A stretch of 64,000 bases of DNA from contig NZ_CP092587.1 in the NCBI RefSeq assembly GCF_023920225.1, forward strand, positions 2,294,001 to 2,358,000, given 5' to 3'. Made by a program: the position numbers and the translations under genes. This stretch comes from Vibrio gazogenes (GTDB taxonomy: Bacteria; Pseudomonadota; Gammaproteobacteria; Enterobacterales; Vibrionaceae). Position 1 is the first letter of the stretch. Each line of letters opens with the position of its first letter. This document shows positions 1-9,888 of the stretch, piece after piece. The notes below the pieces were generated by a model that saw only the letters and a list, made by a program, of their open reading frames with translations, searched no databases and had not been told where the DNA came from.

Positions 1-2
1 GT

Positions 3-185
3 GGAGTAATTCCTTGGTATTTCGATAGTCACCAAGAATCAGCTTATGAAATCGCACTCGAAGCCCTTTCGGTTCTCAAAGAGAAAAAGCAACTGGCATT
101 CGGTGATATTGTGATTATCACTCAGGGGGATGTGATGGGCGTCGAAGGAACAACAAACTGTATGCGAGTTCTGCCTGTCTTTTAG
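3..185 (+). CDS. pyk: Pyruvate kinase, C-terminal end (partial)
   Basis: The first 60 codons of the window, ending at TAG, are the tail of a pyruvate kinase, the glycolytic enzyme that makes pyruvate and ATP from phosphoenolpyruvate. The motif TQGDVMGVEGTTNCMRV matches the family's conserved C-terminal strand, where the usual form is TxGxxxGxxGTTN. The start lies outside the window. The gene converges with the patatin-like gene; the perfect hairpin at 232-255 may serve as terminator. Which isozyme (PykF or PykA type) cannot be told from this piece. Confidence 0.85.
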   Translation, partial: GVIPWYFDSHQESAYEIALEALSVLKEKKQLAFGDIVIITQGDVMGVEGTTNCMRVLPVF

Positions 186-231
186 TTTGATATTTTAGTT
201 GAGATCCTTGAGCGTAAGATAAATGCCCGTT

Positions 232-262
232 GGGCTGCTATGATTCCAGCAGCCCTGATTTT
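232..262. terminator. Possible bidirectional terminator between convergent genes
   Basis: GGGCTGCT and AGCAGCCC form a perfect 8-bp stem around an 8-nt loop, followed by TGATTTT on the plus strand. The stem overlaps the stop codon of the minus-strand patatin gene. The U-tract is short, so this is only a candidate. Confidence 0.4.
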
Positions 263-1404
263 GACGCTTTCAGTGATTGACCGCTCAACGCTCTGGCATT
301 CTCCCAACTACGGATAAAGTTATAACCCGCTTGTAATCCTTGCTCATAATCCCATAACAAATCGCTTTTCCTACTCAGCAACGTGTTGGAACGAAGTGGC
401 TGTTCCGGGGCAATCTGAATCACGAACACATCATCTGGCGGACGTTTTAAAAACTCAAGGGTTAAAGCATATGTCTGGTAATGAACCATCAACATATCCG
501 TCAGACGTGTATCCATAGAACCACCGATTAAATGACTCATTCGATACAGTTGTTCCGAACCAAATAACCAGCGTCCACCATTCAACATTTCTTCCTGAGG
601 AACCAGCGACATTTTCTGACGCAAATAATTACGCCAGTCTTGACGCCACTGTGTGACTTTTTGCTGCCATTGATTTTGCAGGTAGCTAAACGATTGGTGC
701 AACCATGCCTCACTCGGTTTCGGGGGTAACTCCGCAGACTGTAATCCTGCTTTGTTATTGGTGACAGATTCAGTCCGAATCACAGCGATAAAACGGGCTC
801 CCTGCCGCCATGCTTCCTGAACGGGAATCGATGCTGAAATTCCTCCGTCAACGTAGGATTCACCATTGATATTGATGGGATGATGGCATAGTGTCGGGAT
901 GGCACAGGAAGCCAACAGTACCTCTTTCCAGTTCGGCTGAACCATGGGTAAGTAATGATCGATTAACGTCTCTGAACTGGTGACTGCCGCATATGCCTTT
1001 CTTTCTCCTAAGACCTGACGCCCCATATCCAAATCGAGCCGATACGGATACTCAACGATACGCTCAAGTGCCCATGACAAATCGACGTACTGCTTTTTCC
1101 TGATGTAAGCAAACAGATTAAAAAATGAAGAGTCTGTGGTTAAGTCGGTAATAAACGCTTTACCAAGCCCATGCTGACGACAAAGAAATGCACAAAGGTT
1201 TAACGCGCCGGCAGACGTGCCGTAATAGACATCAAACGGATCAAAATTAGACAGATTAAATGCATCCAGAACACCGGCAGTAAAAATGCCCCGCTGACCG
1301 CCACCTTGAGCAACCAAAGCATTTTTCCCACCAATGAACCGAGACAGACGGTCACAATCATCAATGACCTGTTGTTCAGAAATTACACCAACGTTTTTTC
1401 CCAT
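238..1404 (-). CDS. Patatin-like phospholipase (YjjU/RssA-type)
   Basis: This is a patatin-fold serine hydrolase, probably a lipid acyl hydrolase acting near the inner membrane. Visible motifs are the oxyanion loop GGGQRG (about residues 34-39), the nucleophile elbow GTSAG (Ser64) and the DGG of the Ser-Asp dyad (Asp186). Length (388 aa) is near YjjU-type relatives. I chose the ATG at 1404 because the longer reading (TTG at 1437) overlaps the tiny ynhF gene just upstream; neither start has a strong ribosome site, so coupling to ynhF translation is possible. Substrate is unknown. Confidence 0.8.
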   Translation of the reverse strand: MGKNVGVISEQQVIDDCDRLSRFIGGKNALVAQGGGQRGIFTAGVLDAFNLSNFDPFDVYYGTSAGALNLCAFLCRQHGLGKAFITDLTTDSSFFNLFAYIRKKQYVDLSWALERIVEYPYRLDLDMGRQVLGERKAYAAVTSSETLIDHYLPMVQPNWKEVLLASCAIPTLCHHPININGESYVDGGISASIPVQEAWRQGARFIAVIRTESVTNNKAGLQSAELPPKPSEAWLHQSFSYLQNQWQQKVTQWRQDWRNYLRQKMSLVPQEEMLNGGRWLFGSEQLYRMSHLIGGSMDTRLTDMLMVHYQTYALTLEFLKRPPDDVFVIQIAPEQPLRSNTLLSRKSDLLWDYEQGLQAGYNFIRSWENARALSGQSLKASKSGLLES

Positions 1405-1420
1405 AGGCGGCTGTTGTAAT

Positions 1421-1510
1421 TTAGTTAGCAATAGCAATCAAACCAGAACCAATCAATACCGCAAAGATAATGCTTGTAATGACGACAGCATATTTCAGAT
1501 CTACGTCCAT
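1421..1510 (-). CDS. ynhF: YnhF family small membrane protein
   Basis: This 29-residue protein starts MDVDLKYAVV and continues as one hydrophobic helix ending GLIAIAN. It lines up along its length with E. coli YnhF, also 29 aa, beginning MSTDLKFSLV and ending GLTAALH. A strong ribosome site (GGAGGTGTGT directly before the ATG) supports translation. The gene ends 16 bases before the preferred start of the patatin-like gene, so the two may be co-transcribed. The function of YnhF is not known; it is a single-pass inner-membrane protein. Confidence 0.8.
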   Translation of the reverse strand: MDVDLKYAVVITSIIFAVLIGSGLIAIAN

Positions 1511-2223
1511 ACACACCTCCAGTATTTCGGGTCATCAGACCCTATTCATAAAAAGAAGAGATATCATGCTAGTTATGACACTAGCATCTATATCTATCCA
1601 ATAAGAAGGTCATTACTGTCAATTCTTTAATCATACTTATGAAAAGGATATCACAAATATAACTCGAATAAATGTATCCCCTTGACACCAAGCAATCTCA
1701 TAATCTGACTTGGACATGGTTACATGACAATCAACACGACTAAGAATTAGCGACTTCAACGAGTAATACACTAGTTCTTGAATAGAAAGCAGACAGAGCG
1801 ACAATGATATTAATAAGGATTAAAAAACCATATAAATCACTAAAAACAGGCGAATTTATCAATTGAATACAAAAATAACAACACCATCATCTGAATATAA
1901 TAAAAACAACAAAATATATTCCTGAAACAGAAAATATCCATTATGTTTACAATCTATTGCCTTTCTATTTATAAATCTGTAATCTCGATAGCGTTGTACA
2001 GGTGAACATCTCACATGTCGCACACACACATCACAATACACAGAATAATATTCTGAGATATCACTTAGAAATAAAAATATAATTCTAAATATTAGCGATT
2101 ATAAGTAACAAAGATAAGTTAAGGGAATCATTCGCCCTTCCTATATTGTAACTAACTATAATCTAATAATTAACGATCGATGAGAATTCATCACTCAGAA
2201 AAGCATTACCAAAGGAGTATCAA
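1511..2223. other. AT-rich intergenic region
   Basis: About 700 bases separate ynhF from the NSS transporter. I see no convincing gene; the open frames here are short, AT-rich and lack ribosome sites. It must contain the divergent promoters of both flanking genes. A clear ribosome site, AAAGGAGTATCAA, sits just before the transporter ATG. Confidence 0.6.
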
Positions 2224-3684
2224 ATGAAGCGAGAACAATGGGGATCTCGTGCTGGTTTTATCTTAGCTGCGGTCGGATCCGCTATTGGTTTAGGTAATAT
2301 CTGGCGCTTTCCGTATATGGCTTATGAAAATGGAGGTGGCGCATTTTTTATCCCTTACCTTTTCGCCATGCTCACAGCCGGCATCCCCTTCATGATTCTA
2401 GAATTCAGCATGGGGCAGAAACACCGCGGTTCCGCACCAAAGACAATTTCCCAGATTCATTCAAAATTTGAGTGGCTCGGTTGGTTCCAGGTCGGAGTCG
2501 CTGCCGTCATCGGTGTTTATTATGTTGCCGTCATCGGTTGGGCTATCTCCTATTTTGGCCTTTCGTTCACCCAAGGTTGGGGAACAGAAACCAATACTTT
2601 CTTCTTCAGCAATTATCTAGGACTTGGTGAAAATACGCCAACAAACCTAGGTGGTATCCGCTGGAACATTGCATTGACCGTTGCACTTGCTTGGGGGATT
2701 ACCTACATAGCGATTATTAACGGTGTGAAATCAGGGATTGAGCGCGCATCTAAAATTATGATGCCGATTCTATTCATTATGGTACTGGTCTTGATCGGGC
2801 GTATGTCCATGCTTCCCGGAGCATTAGATGGTATCAATTACATGTTCAAACCAGACTTCAGTAAGATATGGGATGTTAAAGTTTGGGCAGCCGCATACGG
2901 TCAAATATTCTTTACCCTGAGTATTGGCTTTGCAATCATGCTGGCTTACTCAAGTTACTTACCGGAAAAATCAGATATCACAAACAATGCATTTATGACG
3001 GTATTGATTAACTGCGGTTTTTCGATTCTTGCAGGTATCATGATTTTTTCAGTGTTAGGCTATATGGCCCAAGAACAAGGGAAAGAGCTCACGGATGTCG
3101 TTTCATCTGGGGTCGGACTTGCGTTCGTCACCCTCCCTGCCGCAATCAATTTATTACCAGCACCCTATATTTTCGGCCCATTACTGTTCTTTGCACTTGT
3201 TGTTGCCGGTTTAAGCTCTCATATATCGATTATGGAAGCCGTTACATCAGCAATCATTGATAAAACCAAATGGCGTCGTAACAAGGCTGCAAGTATTGTC
3301 ATCGGGACAGGCTTTGTTGTGTCAATGGCTTTCGTTACTAATGGCGGTATCTTACTGCTCGATCTGGTCGATCACTTTGCAAACAATATCGGTATCATGA
3401 CTGGCTGCTTTGTCGAAATTGTGATGATGACATGGTTATTCAAAGTGTCTGATATCCGTAAGTATGCGAATTCCAAATCTGACTTTTCTATTGGTGTCTG
3501 GTTTGATATTTGTCTGCGCTTTATCACACCGGTCATATTGGCGACGATTCTGGCCACGAAACTTCACACATTATTGACGGAAGGTTATGGCGGCTACGAC
3601 CTCACTATCGGTTGGGTTCTGATGCTTGCTCTGCTCGTTATCGGTATTTTAATTAACCTGAAAAGTCGTCCTCAGGAGGGATAA
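2224..3684 (+). CDS. Sodium-dependent NSS-family amino acid transporter, large subunit
   Basis: This is a neurotransmitter:sodium symporter family protein of 486 aa with about 12 hydrophobic segments. The family signature GSAIGLGNIWRFPYMA lies in TM1 near residues 17-32, including the unwound sodium/substrate-binding stretch. It imports an amino acid with Na+. The MetS-like small protein immediately downstream points to the MetP type, which transports methionine and alanine in Corynebacterium; the substrate here is inferred. Ribosome site AAAGGAG is well placed. Confidence 0.88.
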   Translation: MKREQWGSRAGFILAAVGSAIGLGNIWRFPYMAYENGGGAFFIPYLFAMLTAGIPFMILEFSMGQKHRGSAPKTISQIHSKFEWLGWFQVGVAAVIGVYYVAVIGWAISYFGLSFTQGWGTETNTFFFSNYLGLGENTPTNLGGIRWNIALTVALAWGITYIAIINGVKSGIERASKIMMPILFIMVLVLIGRMSMLPGALDGINYMFKPDFSKIWDVKVWAAAYGQIFFTLSIGFAIMLAYSSYLPEKSDITNNAFMTVLINCGFSILAGIMIFSVLGYMAQEQGKELTDVVSSGVGLAFVTLPAAINLLPAPYIFGPLLFFALVVAGLSSHISIMEAVTSAIIDKTKWRRNKAASIVIGTGFVVSMAFVTNGGILLLDLVDHFANNIGIMTGCFVEIVMMTWLFKVSDIRKYANSKSDFSIGVWFDICLRFITPVILATILATKLHTLLTEGYGGYDLTIGWVLMLALLVIGILINLKSRPQEG

Positions 3685-3685
3685 C

Positions 3686-3784
3686 ATGGATATCAGTGCA
3701 ATCATTATGATGGTTATTGGTCTCGGTATTACATGGGGCGGTGCATTCATCTGTATGAAGAAAGCAATGCGTCAATCTGACTAA
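3686..3784 (+). CDS. MetS-family NSS transporter small subunit
   Basis: This 32-aa protein begins MDISAIIMMV, forms one transmembrane helix (GLGITWGGAFICMKKA) and ends in a short basic tail. It follows the NSS large subunit by one base after the stop codon, with a ribosome site (CAGGAGGG) inside the end of that gene. This matches the MetS small subunit needed by MetP-type transporters. It is too short for usual gene callers. The Rho-independent terminator follows 40 bases later. Confidence 0.82.
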   Translation: MDISAIIMMVIGLGITWGGAFICMKKAMRQSD

Positions 3785-3825
3785 ATTTCAATAACTAAGT
3801 TTCAATAACAACGCACAAATGATTA

Positions 3826-3857
3826 AGGCCGATAGACGAATATCTATCGGCCTTTTT
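3826..3857 (+). terminator. Rho-independent terminator after the NSS operon
   Basis: AGGCCGATAGA and TCTATCGGCCT form a perfect stem followed by a run of T. It closes the transporter operon. Confidence 0.85.
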
Positions 3858-3908
3858 GATGATTCACGCTGAGAACACAGTGGCACTCACCCAGCAGATT
3901 TCGATGCT

Positions 3909-4334
3909 CTAGAATTGATAACTTACACCGGCTGCGGCACCAAGCTGAAGCTCGACATCATCATGTAAATCAAGCTCTGGATGAACCTGTCCATAAACAT
4001 GAATGCGATTTTTATATGTCCAGTCCACTCCGAGAGGTAGCCTGACACCAAAATCGTTATCGTCATCCCCCCACTCAGTCCATCCACCAGCACCTACATA
4101 CCAGTCAACAGGAATATTTGGCTGTTCAAATTGTCCTTTTTTAAACAAATAATCAGCACTCATACCATCATTGCCAGCGGAGATACGATATTGATCATTC
4201 AGCTCCAATACGGCACTTAATCCCTGATCGACACCAATCCCGACTGCGACTTGGGGAGATGATGTTACTGATGATGCAGCATAAGCAAATGATGACAACG
4301 TCAGGGCACCGATAGCAATAGTCATTATTCTCAT
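3909..4334 (-). CDS. Secreted small beta-rich protein, unknown function
   Basis: This 141-aa protein has a typical signal peptide (MRIMTIAIGALTLSSFAYA, cleaved after AYA). The mature part alternates polar and hydrophobic residues and ends in YQF, an aromatic C-terminus typical of outer-membrane beta-barrels. Strands such as VDWYVGAGGWTEWG and AGVSYQF support a small barrel or periplasmic beta protein. I do not recognise a named family. It stands alone between the NSS operon and ptsG. Confidence 0.65.
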   Translation of the reverse strand: MRIMTIAIGALTLSSFAYAASSVTSSPQVAVGIGVDQGLSAVLELNDQYRISAGNDGMSADYLFKKGQFEQPNIPVDWYVGAGGWTEWGDDDNDFGVRLPLGVDWTYKNRIHVYGQVHPELDLHDDVELQLGAAAGVSYQF

Positions 4335-4575
4335 CGCACGACTCTCTTATAAATATGTATAAACAAGAGTCACTTTACTCACTGAAGAGTCATTAGTGTC
4401 ATGAATGAGTCAATGCAAAACAAAGATATTCAAAAAATTAGATTCACTGTTCGTGGGAATATGCCTAGTATTTGAGAGATGATATCACCGAGTATACGAG
4501 AATGTCGTAGGCTTTAGTCTTCAGATTCTGAATAGAAATCGGTTATCACACGCTTACAACTCGGTAATGTTAACC

Positions 4576-4604
4576 ATTAAAAAAGGGAGCCGTAGCTCCC
4601 TTTA
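4576..4604 (-). terminator. Terminator after ptsG
   Basis: AAAGGGAGC and GCTCCCTTT form a stem with a 4-nt loop, and on the minus strand a run of T follows. It lies 27 bases after the ptsG stop codon. Confidence 0.8.
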
Positions 4605-4630
4605 GTAACGAAATGAAATACATCAAACCA

Positions 4631-6061
4631 TTAATTATGGCCGCGCATCCACTCGTCCATTTCAGTTTTCAATACATCAGAGCGAGTACCGAAGATAGCC
4701 TGAACACCGCCTTTCACAACGACAACACCAGCAGCACCCAGTGATTTCAGTTTATCTTGATCAACAGCATCAGTGTTATCAACTGAAACACGTAAACGAG
4801 TGATACATGCATCCAAGTTTGTGATATTCGCTTTGCCGCCAAATGCAGCAACAAGAGCAGACGCCATTTCCGAATCACCAGTCACCACGTCATCTACCAT
4901 ATCGTCTTCACGACCAGGTGTTTTGATATCCAGAGTGCGGATAACAACAGTGAATACAACATAGTAAATCACTGCATAAACAAGGCCTACGCCGACAAGC
5001 AGAAGCATTTTCTGTGCATGTGCAGATTGTACGACAAAGTCAATGAAACCATTGGAGAATGTATGGCCGTGAACTATACCCAAATAGTTAGTGATGACAT
5101 ATGCCAGACCAGCCAGAAGCGCATGAATACCATACAGCAGTGGTGAAACGAACAGGAATGAGAACTCGATTGGTTCAGTAATACCTGTCAGGAATGAAGT
5201 CAATGCAGCTGACGCCATGATACCCATGATTTTTGCACGGTTTTCAGGTTTAGCACAACGCGCAATTGCAAAAGCAGCAGCAGGCAGACCAAACATTTTA
5301 AACAGATAACCACCAGCAAGCTGACCAAAACCATGACCTGCAGCACGAGAAGCATCATCAGCAGTCAAGAAGCAAGTCATAATACCGTGAACAACCTGAC
5401 CCGCGTTGTTTGTACATGTACCTGCCTCATAGAAGAATGGTACGTTCCAAATGTGGTGCAAACCAAAAGGAATAAGAGAACGTTCAACTACGCCGTAAAT
5501 ACCGAATGCCAACACTGGGTTCTGTTGCGCTGCCCAGTCTGAGAATAGAGCAATTGCAGAACCAATCGGTGGCCAGATAATCGACAGCAGCACACCAAGG
5601 ATAATCGATAAGAAACCGGTGATGATTGGCACAGCACGTTTACCAGCAAAGAAACCTAGATAGTCTGGTAATTGAATTTTGAAGAAACGGTTAAATGCCC
5701 ATGCGGCAAGACCACCCGACAGGATACCGCCAAGAACCCCAGTATCGATGGATTCAACACCCATCACAGTCGCCATGACCTTCAATGTCGCAACCATGAT
5801 ACCGTAACCCACAATCGCGGAAAGTCCGGAAACCCCATCATTGTTTGTAAAACCTAATGAAACACCGACAGCAAATAACAACGCCATCTGTCCGAATACC
5901 GAACCACCTGCTTGTTCCATCAGATGAGAAATGACTTCTGGTAACCAGCTAAAATTAGCGGCACCAACACCAAGTAATATACCTGCAACCGGTAACACTG
6001 ATACGGGTAGCATCAGTGATTTACCAACTTTTTGCAGTTCCGCAAAAAGGTTCTTAGACAT
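4631..6061 (-). CDS. ptsG: PTS glucose-specific transporter, IICB subunit
   Basis: Glucose enters through this inner-membrane protein and is phosphorylated as it passes, using phosphate from EIIA-Glc. The N-terminal IIC domain (about residues 1-390) has many membrane helices and the family motif GITEPIEF. The C-terminal IIB domain carries the phospho-cysteine in [11 protein letters not shown] (Cys419; Cys421 in E. coli PtsG). Length of 476 aa is typical. The position after holB-tatD is the same as in E. coli (holB-ycfH-ptsG), which supports the assignment over the related NagE. Confidence 0.93.
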   Translation of the reverse strand: MSKNLFAELQKVGKSLMLPVSVLPVAGILLGVGAANFSWLPEVISHLMEQAGGSVFGQMALLFAVGVSLGFTNNDGVSGLSAIVGYGIMVATLKVMATVMGVESIDTGVLGGILSGGLAAWAFNRFFKIQLPDYLGFFAGKRAVPIITGFLSIILGVLLSIIWPPIGSAIALFSDWAAQQNPVLAFGIYGVVERSLIPFGLHHIWNVPFFYEAGTCTNNAGQVVHGIMTCFLTADDASRAAGHGFGQLAGGYLFKMFGLPAAAFAIARCAKPENRAKIMGIMASAALTSFLTGITEPIEFSFLFVSPLLYGIHALLAGLAYVITNYLGIVHGHTFSNGFIDFVVQSAHAQKMLLLVGVGLVYAVIYYVVFTVVIRTLDIKTPGREDDMVDDVVTGDSEMASALVAAFGGKANITNLDACITRLRVSVDNTDAVDQDKLKSLGAAGVVVVKGGVQAIFGTRSDVLKTEMDEWMRGHN

Positions 6062-6512
6062 ATTTTATGCTCCTGAGTAAGTTATTAGAATTTAATTTAA
6101 CGAGAACTTCATGGCCACCCCCGTCGCCATTCCCCAAGTTCTCGTGGAAAGTTAATCACATAGGCATTATATTTTCCGGCTCTAAATATATATTGACGTC
6201 TCTCAAACTTTCCAGAAAGTTAGCAACTTTAGTTTCAAAGTAATATATAGATCACAGTCTAGCATGTGCTATGAAATGGATTACATTGTATATAACTTAT
6301 TAATAAATATGAAATATTTTACCAAGCGATCTAATTTTTCATCGAAAATAAATACCCCTCTCATGTTAATTATTGTTACAAATTAACTTTTTTCTGATTT
6401 GTGTCGATTAAATCAGCGAAACAACCAACTAAAAATCTATTTTTTTGAGTATCAAATTAATTTAATGCTCCATAATGGTGCATATTAATATTTTTAACAA
6501 CAAACTTTATTT
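6062..6512. other. Intergenic region carrying the ptsG promoter
   Basis: About 450 AT-rich bases lie between the end of tatD and ptsG. It should hold the ptsG promoter and its regulatory sites. A TGTGA half-site of a CRP-type box can be read on the minus strand near 6252, but the other half is poor, so I do not call a site. No gene seen. Confidence 0.5.
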
Positions 6513-7280
6513 CTATAGAAAAAAAAGATCCAAGAAATTATTGGTTGTTTGATGCGCAACTTCACTGACAGGTATATCTTTTAACTGCGCGATACACTTC
6601 GCCACTTCAGTCACAAAAGCGGGTTGGTTCTCTTGCCCCCGATGTGGGACAGGCGCCAAATAAGGAGAATCCGTTTCAATCAGCAAACGATCTAAAGGAA
6701 GGTCTTTCACGACAGATTTCAATTCCATCGCCTGACGGAAGGTCACTATCCCTGAAATTGAAATATAAAAGCCAAGATCCATCGCAGCCTGAGCAAATGC
6801 CATATCTTCTGTAAAACAGTGAATCACCCCACGACATTGCTCCGCTTTTCCTTGACGCAATAATGCCAGCGTATCTTCTCTTGCGTTACGAGTATGAATA
6901 ATCAGAGGCTTATTCAGCGCGACAGCAACTTCAATCTGCTGCATGAATCTCAGTTTCTGTAATTCAGCCGTCTCCGGACGATAATGATAGTCAAGACCCG
7001 TTTCGCCGATGGCAATGACTTTGGCATGATTGGCATATTCATAAAAAGTATCTAGCGCAAAATCACTTTCAACATCCAGAGGGTGAACACCACAGGAGGC
7101 ATGAACCCAGTCGAATGGTTCGATCATTTTTAGCATTTGGGGAAAGGATGCTAGCGTCACACCCACAGATAGGATTTGTTCAACCTGAACATGACGCGCT
7201 TTATTTAAAACATCTTGGATATCCAGATGTAACTCATCGTAATTGAGTTTATCTAAATGGCAGTGGGAGTCGACAAACAT
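6513..7280 (-). CDS. ycfH: TatD-family metal-dependent hydrolase (YcfH)
   Basis: A TIM-barrel metal-dependent hydrolase of 255 aa; family members act as 3'-5' DNA exonucleases or deoxyribonucleases. Metal-binding motifs are all present: DSHCHLD (His6, His8), IGETGLDYHY, the histidines of IIHTRNA and VIHCFTE, and the late aspartate in IETDSPYL. It overlaps the end of holB by 28 bases, as in E. coli, and so is translated from the same mRNA. The physiological substrate is uncertain. Confidence 0.9.
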   Translation of the reverse strand: MFVDSHCHLDKLNYDELHLDIQDVLNKARHVQVEQILSVGVTLASFPQMLKMIEPFDWVHASCGVHPLDVESDFALDTFYEYANHAKVIAIGETGLDYHYRPETAELQKLRFMQQIEVAVALNKPLIIHTRNAREDTLALLRQGKAEQCRGVIHCFTEDMAFAQAAMDLGFYISISGIVTFRQAMELKSVVKDLPLDRLLIETDSPYLAPVPHRGQENQPAFVTEVAKCIAQLKDIPVSEVAHQTTNNFLDLFFL

Positions 7281-8230
7281 GGAGCTCCTTTAAATTTTGA
7301 TAACCAGTCAAAAACCAGTAGTTCTGAATTTAAACCACGGTGTACTTCCAAACGATGCCGTAGCGTGATCAATTCTCGGTATTGTTGGTAAAGCATACTA
7401 TAAGAAAGGTATTGCGCAACTTCTTCACTCTTCGGTAGCACAATTTCATCTTGGGTCTGAAAATGAAATTTCTGCGCATCAGTCAGTAAATACCATAGCC
7501 AAGTCAAGCGTACCAACGGGGACATCTGAATCTCATCAACCAATGCATGTATAGATTGCAAAGGTGAATGCAGAAAGTGACAGAACAATTCGACCAACCG
7601 TAAATAATTTTTGTGCTCCTGTGACTGAATAAAATGAAGCGCTCGAATCGGTGCATAATCATTCAGTTTAACCATATACGGTGCAATATCTTGCCCTGTT
7701 TCTCTTGCGAGCCATTCTGCGACAACGGTATGAGCAGGCTCAGACACATGTAACTGACGGCACCGGCTTAAAATGGTTGGTAGTACACGATCAATACAAT
7801 CCGTAACCAGTATAAAGCAACAGTGGCTTGGTGGCTCTTCCAGGGTCTTCAGTAAGGCATTTGCCGCAGATTCATTCATGAGGTGGGCAGGTTGAATTAC
7901 AATCACTCGATAACCACCAAACTGAGAAGACTCCTGAGCAATCTGATTAATCTGCCGCACCATATCAACGGTAATTGATTTCCCCTCTTGTTCCGGCTTC
8001 ACCCAGTGAAAGTCAGGATGACTTTGAGAATCCATCAATTGACAACCATGACAATAACCACATAGCTCTGACCCATGAACACATAAAAGTGAACGAGCAG
8101 CAGCTTCGATAAACGTCGCTTCTCCCATCCCCTCTTTGACGACCAACAGTGTCGCGGGTGAAACTGAGTTATGAGCAAGTGTCTGACACCATTGTTGCCA
8201 GATTTGTTGAAACCAAGGATATAGTGACAT
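7253..8230 (-). CDS. holB: DNA polymerase III subunit delta-prime
   Basis: Delta-prime is the stator of the clamp loader that places the beta clamp on DNA. The AAA+ domain shows the zinc-binding cysteines (LCVHGSELCGYCHGC), the DHHC-like Walker B replacement and the SRC motif (LSRCRQL, arginine finger). As expected for delta-prime there is no functional P-loop (KEGMGEATF instead). Length of 325 aa is normal. It sits 12 bases after tmk and overlaps tatD. Confidence 0.9.
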   Translation of the reverse strand: MSLYPWFQQIWQQWCQTLAHNSVSPATLLVVKEGMGEATFIEAAARSLLCVHGSELCGYCHGCQLMDSQSHPDFHWVKPEQEGKSITVDMVRQINQIAQESSQFGGYRVIVIQPAHLMNESAANALLKTLEEPPSHCCFILVTDCIDRVLPTILSRCRQLHVSEPAHTVVAEWLARETGQDIAPYMVKLNDYAPIRALHFIQSQEHKNYLRLVELFCHFLHSPLQSIHALVDEIQMSPLVRLTWLWYLLTDAQKFHFQTQDEIVLPKSEEVAQYLSYSMLYQQYRELITLRHRLEVHRGLNSELLVFDWLSKFKGAPCLSTPTAI

Positions 8231-8242
8231 TTGTATGCGTCC

Positions 8243-8872
8243 CTATTGTGCAGATAACCAATTCATTAACACGTGTCGTATATCTTTCTGCACCAGCGCT
8301 AACGGTTGCTCTGCAGAAATCACCTGAATTCGTTCATCATGATTTGCTAACTGTAAATATCGAGCCCGAGTCCGCTCAAAAAAACTCATATCCATTTTTT
8401 CAATACGATCAAGTTCTCCGCGGCCTCTGGCTCGCTCCAGCCCAATTTCAGGATTGATATCAAGATAGAGCGTGAAATCTGGTTCAAACTGCGCCAGAAC
8501 CGATTCTTTTAACGTTTGAATCATTGCAGGGTCAATCTGCCGTCCGCCCCCCTGATAAGCCTGAGAAGACAAATCATGCCGATCACCAATCACCCACTGT
8601 CCAGCGTTGAGAGCGGGTTTGATAACGCCTTCAACGAGCTGTACTCTGGCGGCATAAATCAGCAATAATTCAGTCATATCATAGATGACCTCTCCCTCAT
8701 GCTCTTCCTTGACGAGACGACGTAATTTTTCAGCAATCGGCGTTCCTCCCGGCTCTCGTGTTTTTACGACAGAAGAGACACCAAAATCTTTCAGCGTATC
8801 AACCACGGTTTGGATCGCTGTGCTTTTCCCGGCACCTTCTAACCCTTCCACTACAATAAATTTCGCTTTCAT
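8243..8872 (-). CDS. tmk: Thymidylate kinase
   Basis: This cytosolic enzyme phosphorylates dTMP to dTDP, an essential step of dTTP synthesis. The P-loop is GLEGAGKST near residues 9-17, the DR(Y/H) motif is [16 protein letters not shown], and the lid region is GRGELDRIE, placing arginines as in the E. coli type. Length of 209 aa matches the family. Its start overlaps the mltG stop by four bases, suggesting coupled translation within the pabC-mltG-tmk-holB-tatD operon. Confidence 0.93.
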   Translation of the reverse strand: MKAKFIVVEGLEGAGKSTAIQTVVDTLKDFGVSSVVKTREPGGTPIAEKLRRLVKEEHEGEVIYDMTELLLIYAARVQLVEGVIKPALNAGQWVIGDRHDLSSQAYQGGGRQIDPAMIQTLKESVLAQFEPDFTLYLDINPEIGLERARGRGELDRIEKMDMSFFERTRARYLQLANHDERIQVISAEQPLALVQKDIRHVLMNWLSAQ

Positions 8873-9888
8873 TTCTTCGTTCTTAATTGTTTTAAATAAC
8901 GTTTTACCGCAGCATTGTGTTCCGCCAATGATTTAGAAAAAACATGGCCGCCATTCCCACTTGCGACAAAATAAAGATAATCACTGACTTCAGGGTTCAA
9001 CGCGGCATGAATTGCTCCCCTCCCCACTATTGCAATCGGGGTCGGTGGTAAACCGCGAATCACATAAGTATTGTAAGGTGTGGGTGTGAGTAAATCTTTT
9101 TTCCGGATATTCCCATCATATCGTGAACCCATTCCATAAATGACCGTCGGGTCGGTCTGTAACCTCATTCTCTTATTGAGTCGATTAATGAAGACAGAGG
9201 CAATCCGTTGTCTCTCATCTTTAATCGCTGTTTCTTTCTCAATAATAGAAGCTAATGTTAATGCTTCGTAGGGGGAACGCAAAGGTAAACCATTTTGTCG
9301 GTTCTCCCATGTATGCTGAAGTACCGAGTTCAGCTTTTGATTTGCACGTTTCAAAATGTCTATATCACTGGTACCAGCCGTATAGTGATATGTCTCTGCA
9401 AGGAATAAACCTTCTAATTTTGGTTTATCTATCGACAATCGCTTTGCAATTTCGGCTTCAGACATTGACTGGATTTCATGTTTCAGATGAGACTCAGTTG
9501 CCAACTTCTTCAAGACATCATGAAAACGGCTGCCTTCAATCAGAGTAATCGTGAATTGATATTCATCTCCGGCGGTAAACCGTTGTAGTACATTGTGCAA
9601 TGTCTCTCCTGACTGCACTTGGTAAGTCCCAACTTTAATTTTAGCCAGTGCGGGATAGAATCGATGCATCAAATGAGCAGCAATAGAAGGGTGTAACCAA
9701 GATTTGTCTTCAAAAGATCTCAGAACAGAGCGCAATGACTCACCCTGATGAATCGTCACAAATTGCTGCTCCGTTGGCAATTGAAGTGACTGAGTGAGGT
9801 AACTATCTACTTTCTGATAAAAAATGATAACACTACCAACCACGACCAACGCAACGAGACAGCATCCAAATAATATTTTTTTTAACAC
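8869..9888 (-). CDS. mltG: Endolytic murein transglycosylase
   Basis: MltG (YceG) cleaves nascent glycan strands and so terminates peptidoglycan chains. It has one N-terminal membrane anchor (residues about 3-23), a LysM-like region and the catalytic YceG domain with the glutamate in [10 protein letters not shown] and the conserved [12 protein letters not shown] chose the GTG at 9888, which gives 339 aa starting [10 protein letters not shown] and overlaps the pabC stop by seven bases. The longer frame to 9939 adds 17 residues from inside pabC that do not resemble the family. Confidence 0.9.
   Translation of the reverse strand: MLKKILFGCCLVALVVVGSVIIFYQKVDSYLTQSLQLPTEQQFVTIHQGESLRSVLRSFEDKSWLHPSIAAHLMHRFYPALAKIKVGTYQVQSGETLHNVLQRFTAGDEYQFTITLIEGSRFHDVLKKLATESHLKHEIQSMSEAEIAKRLSIDKPKLEGLFLAETYHYTAGTSDIDILKRANQKLNSVLQHTWENRQNGLPLRSPYEALTLASIIEKETAIKDERQRIASVFINRLNKRMRLQTDPTVIYGMGSRYDGNIRKKDLLTPTPYNTYVIRGLPPTPIAIVGRGAIHAALNPEVSDYLYFVASGNGGHVFSKSLAEHNAAVKRYLKQLRTKK

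Noticed and set aside
1334..1630. 98-residue plus-strand frame over the patatin and ynhF starts
   Set aside because: It is antisense to two supported genes and has no family features.
6240..6260. CRP-type box upstream of ptsG
   Set aside because: Only one half-site is good, so I do not claim a site.
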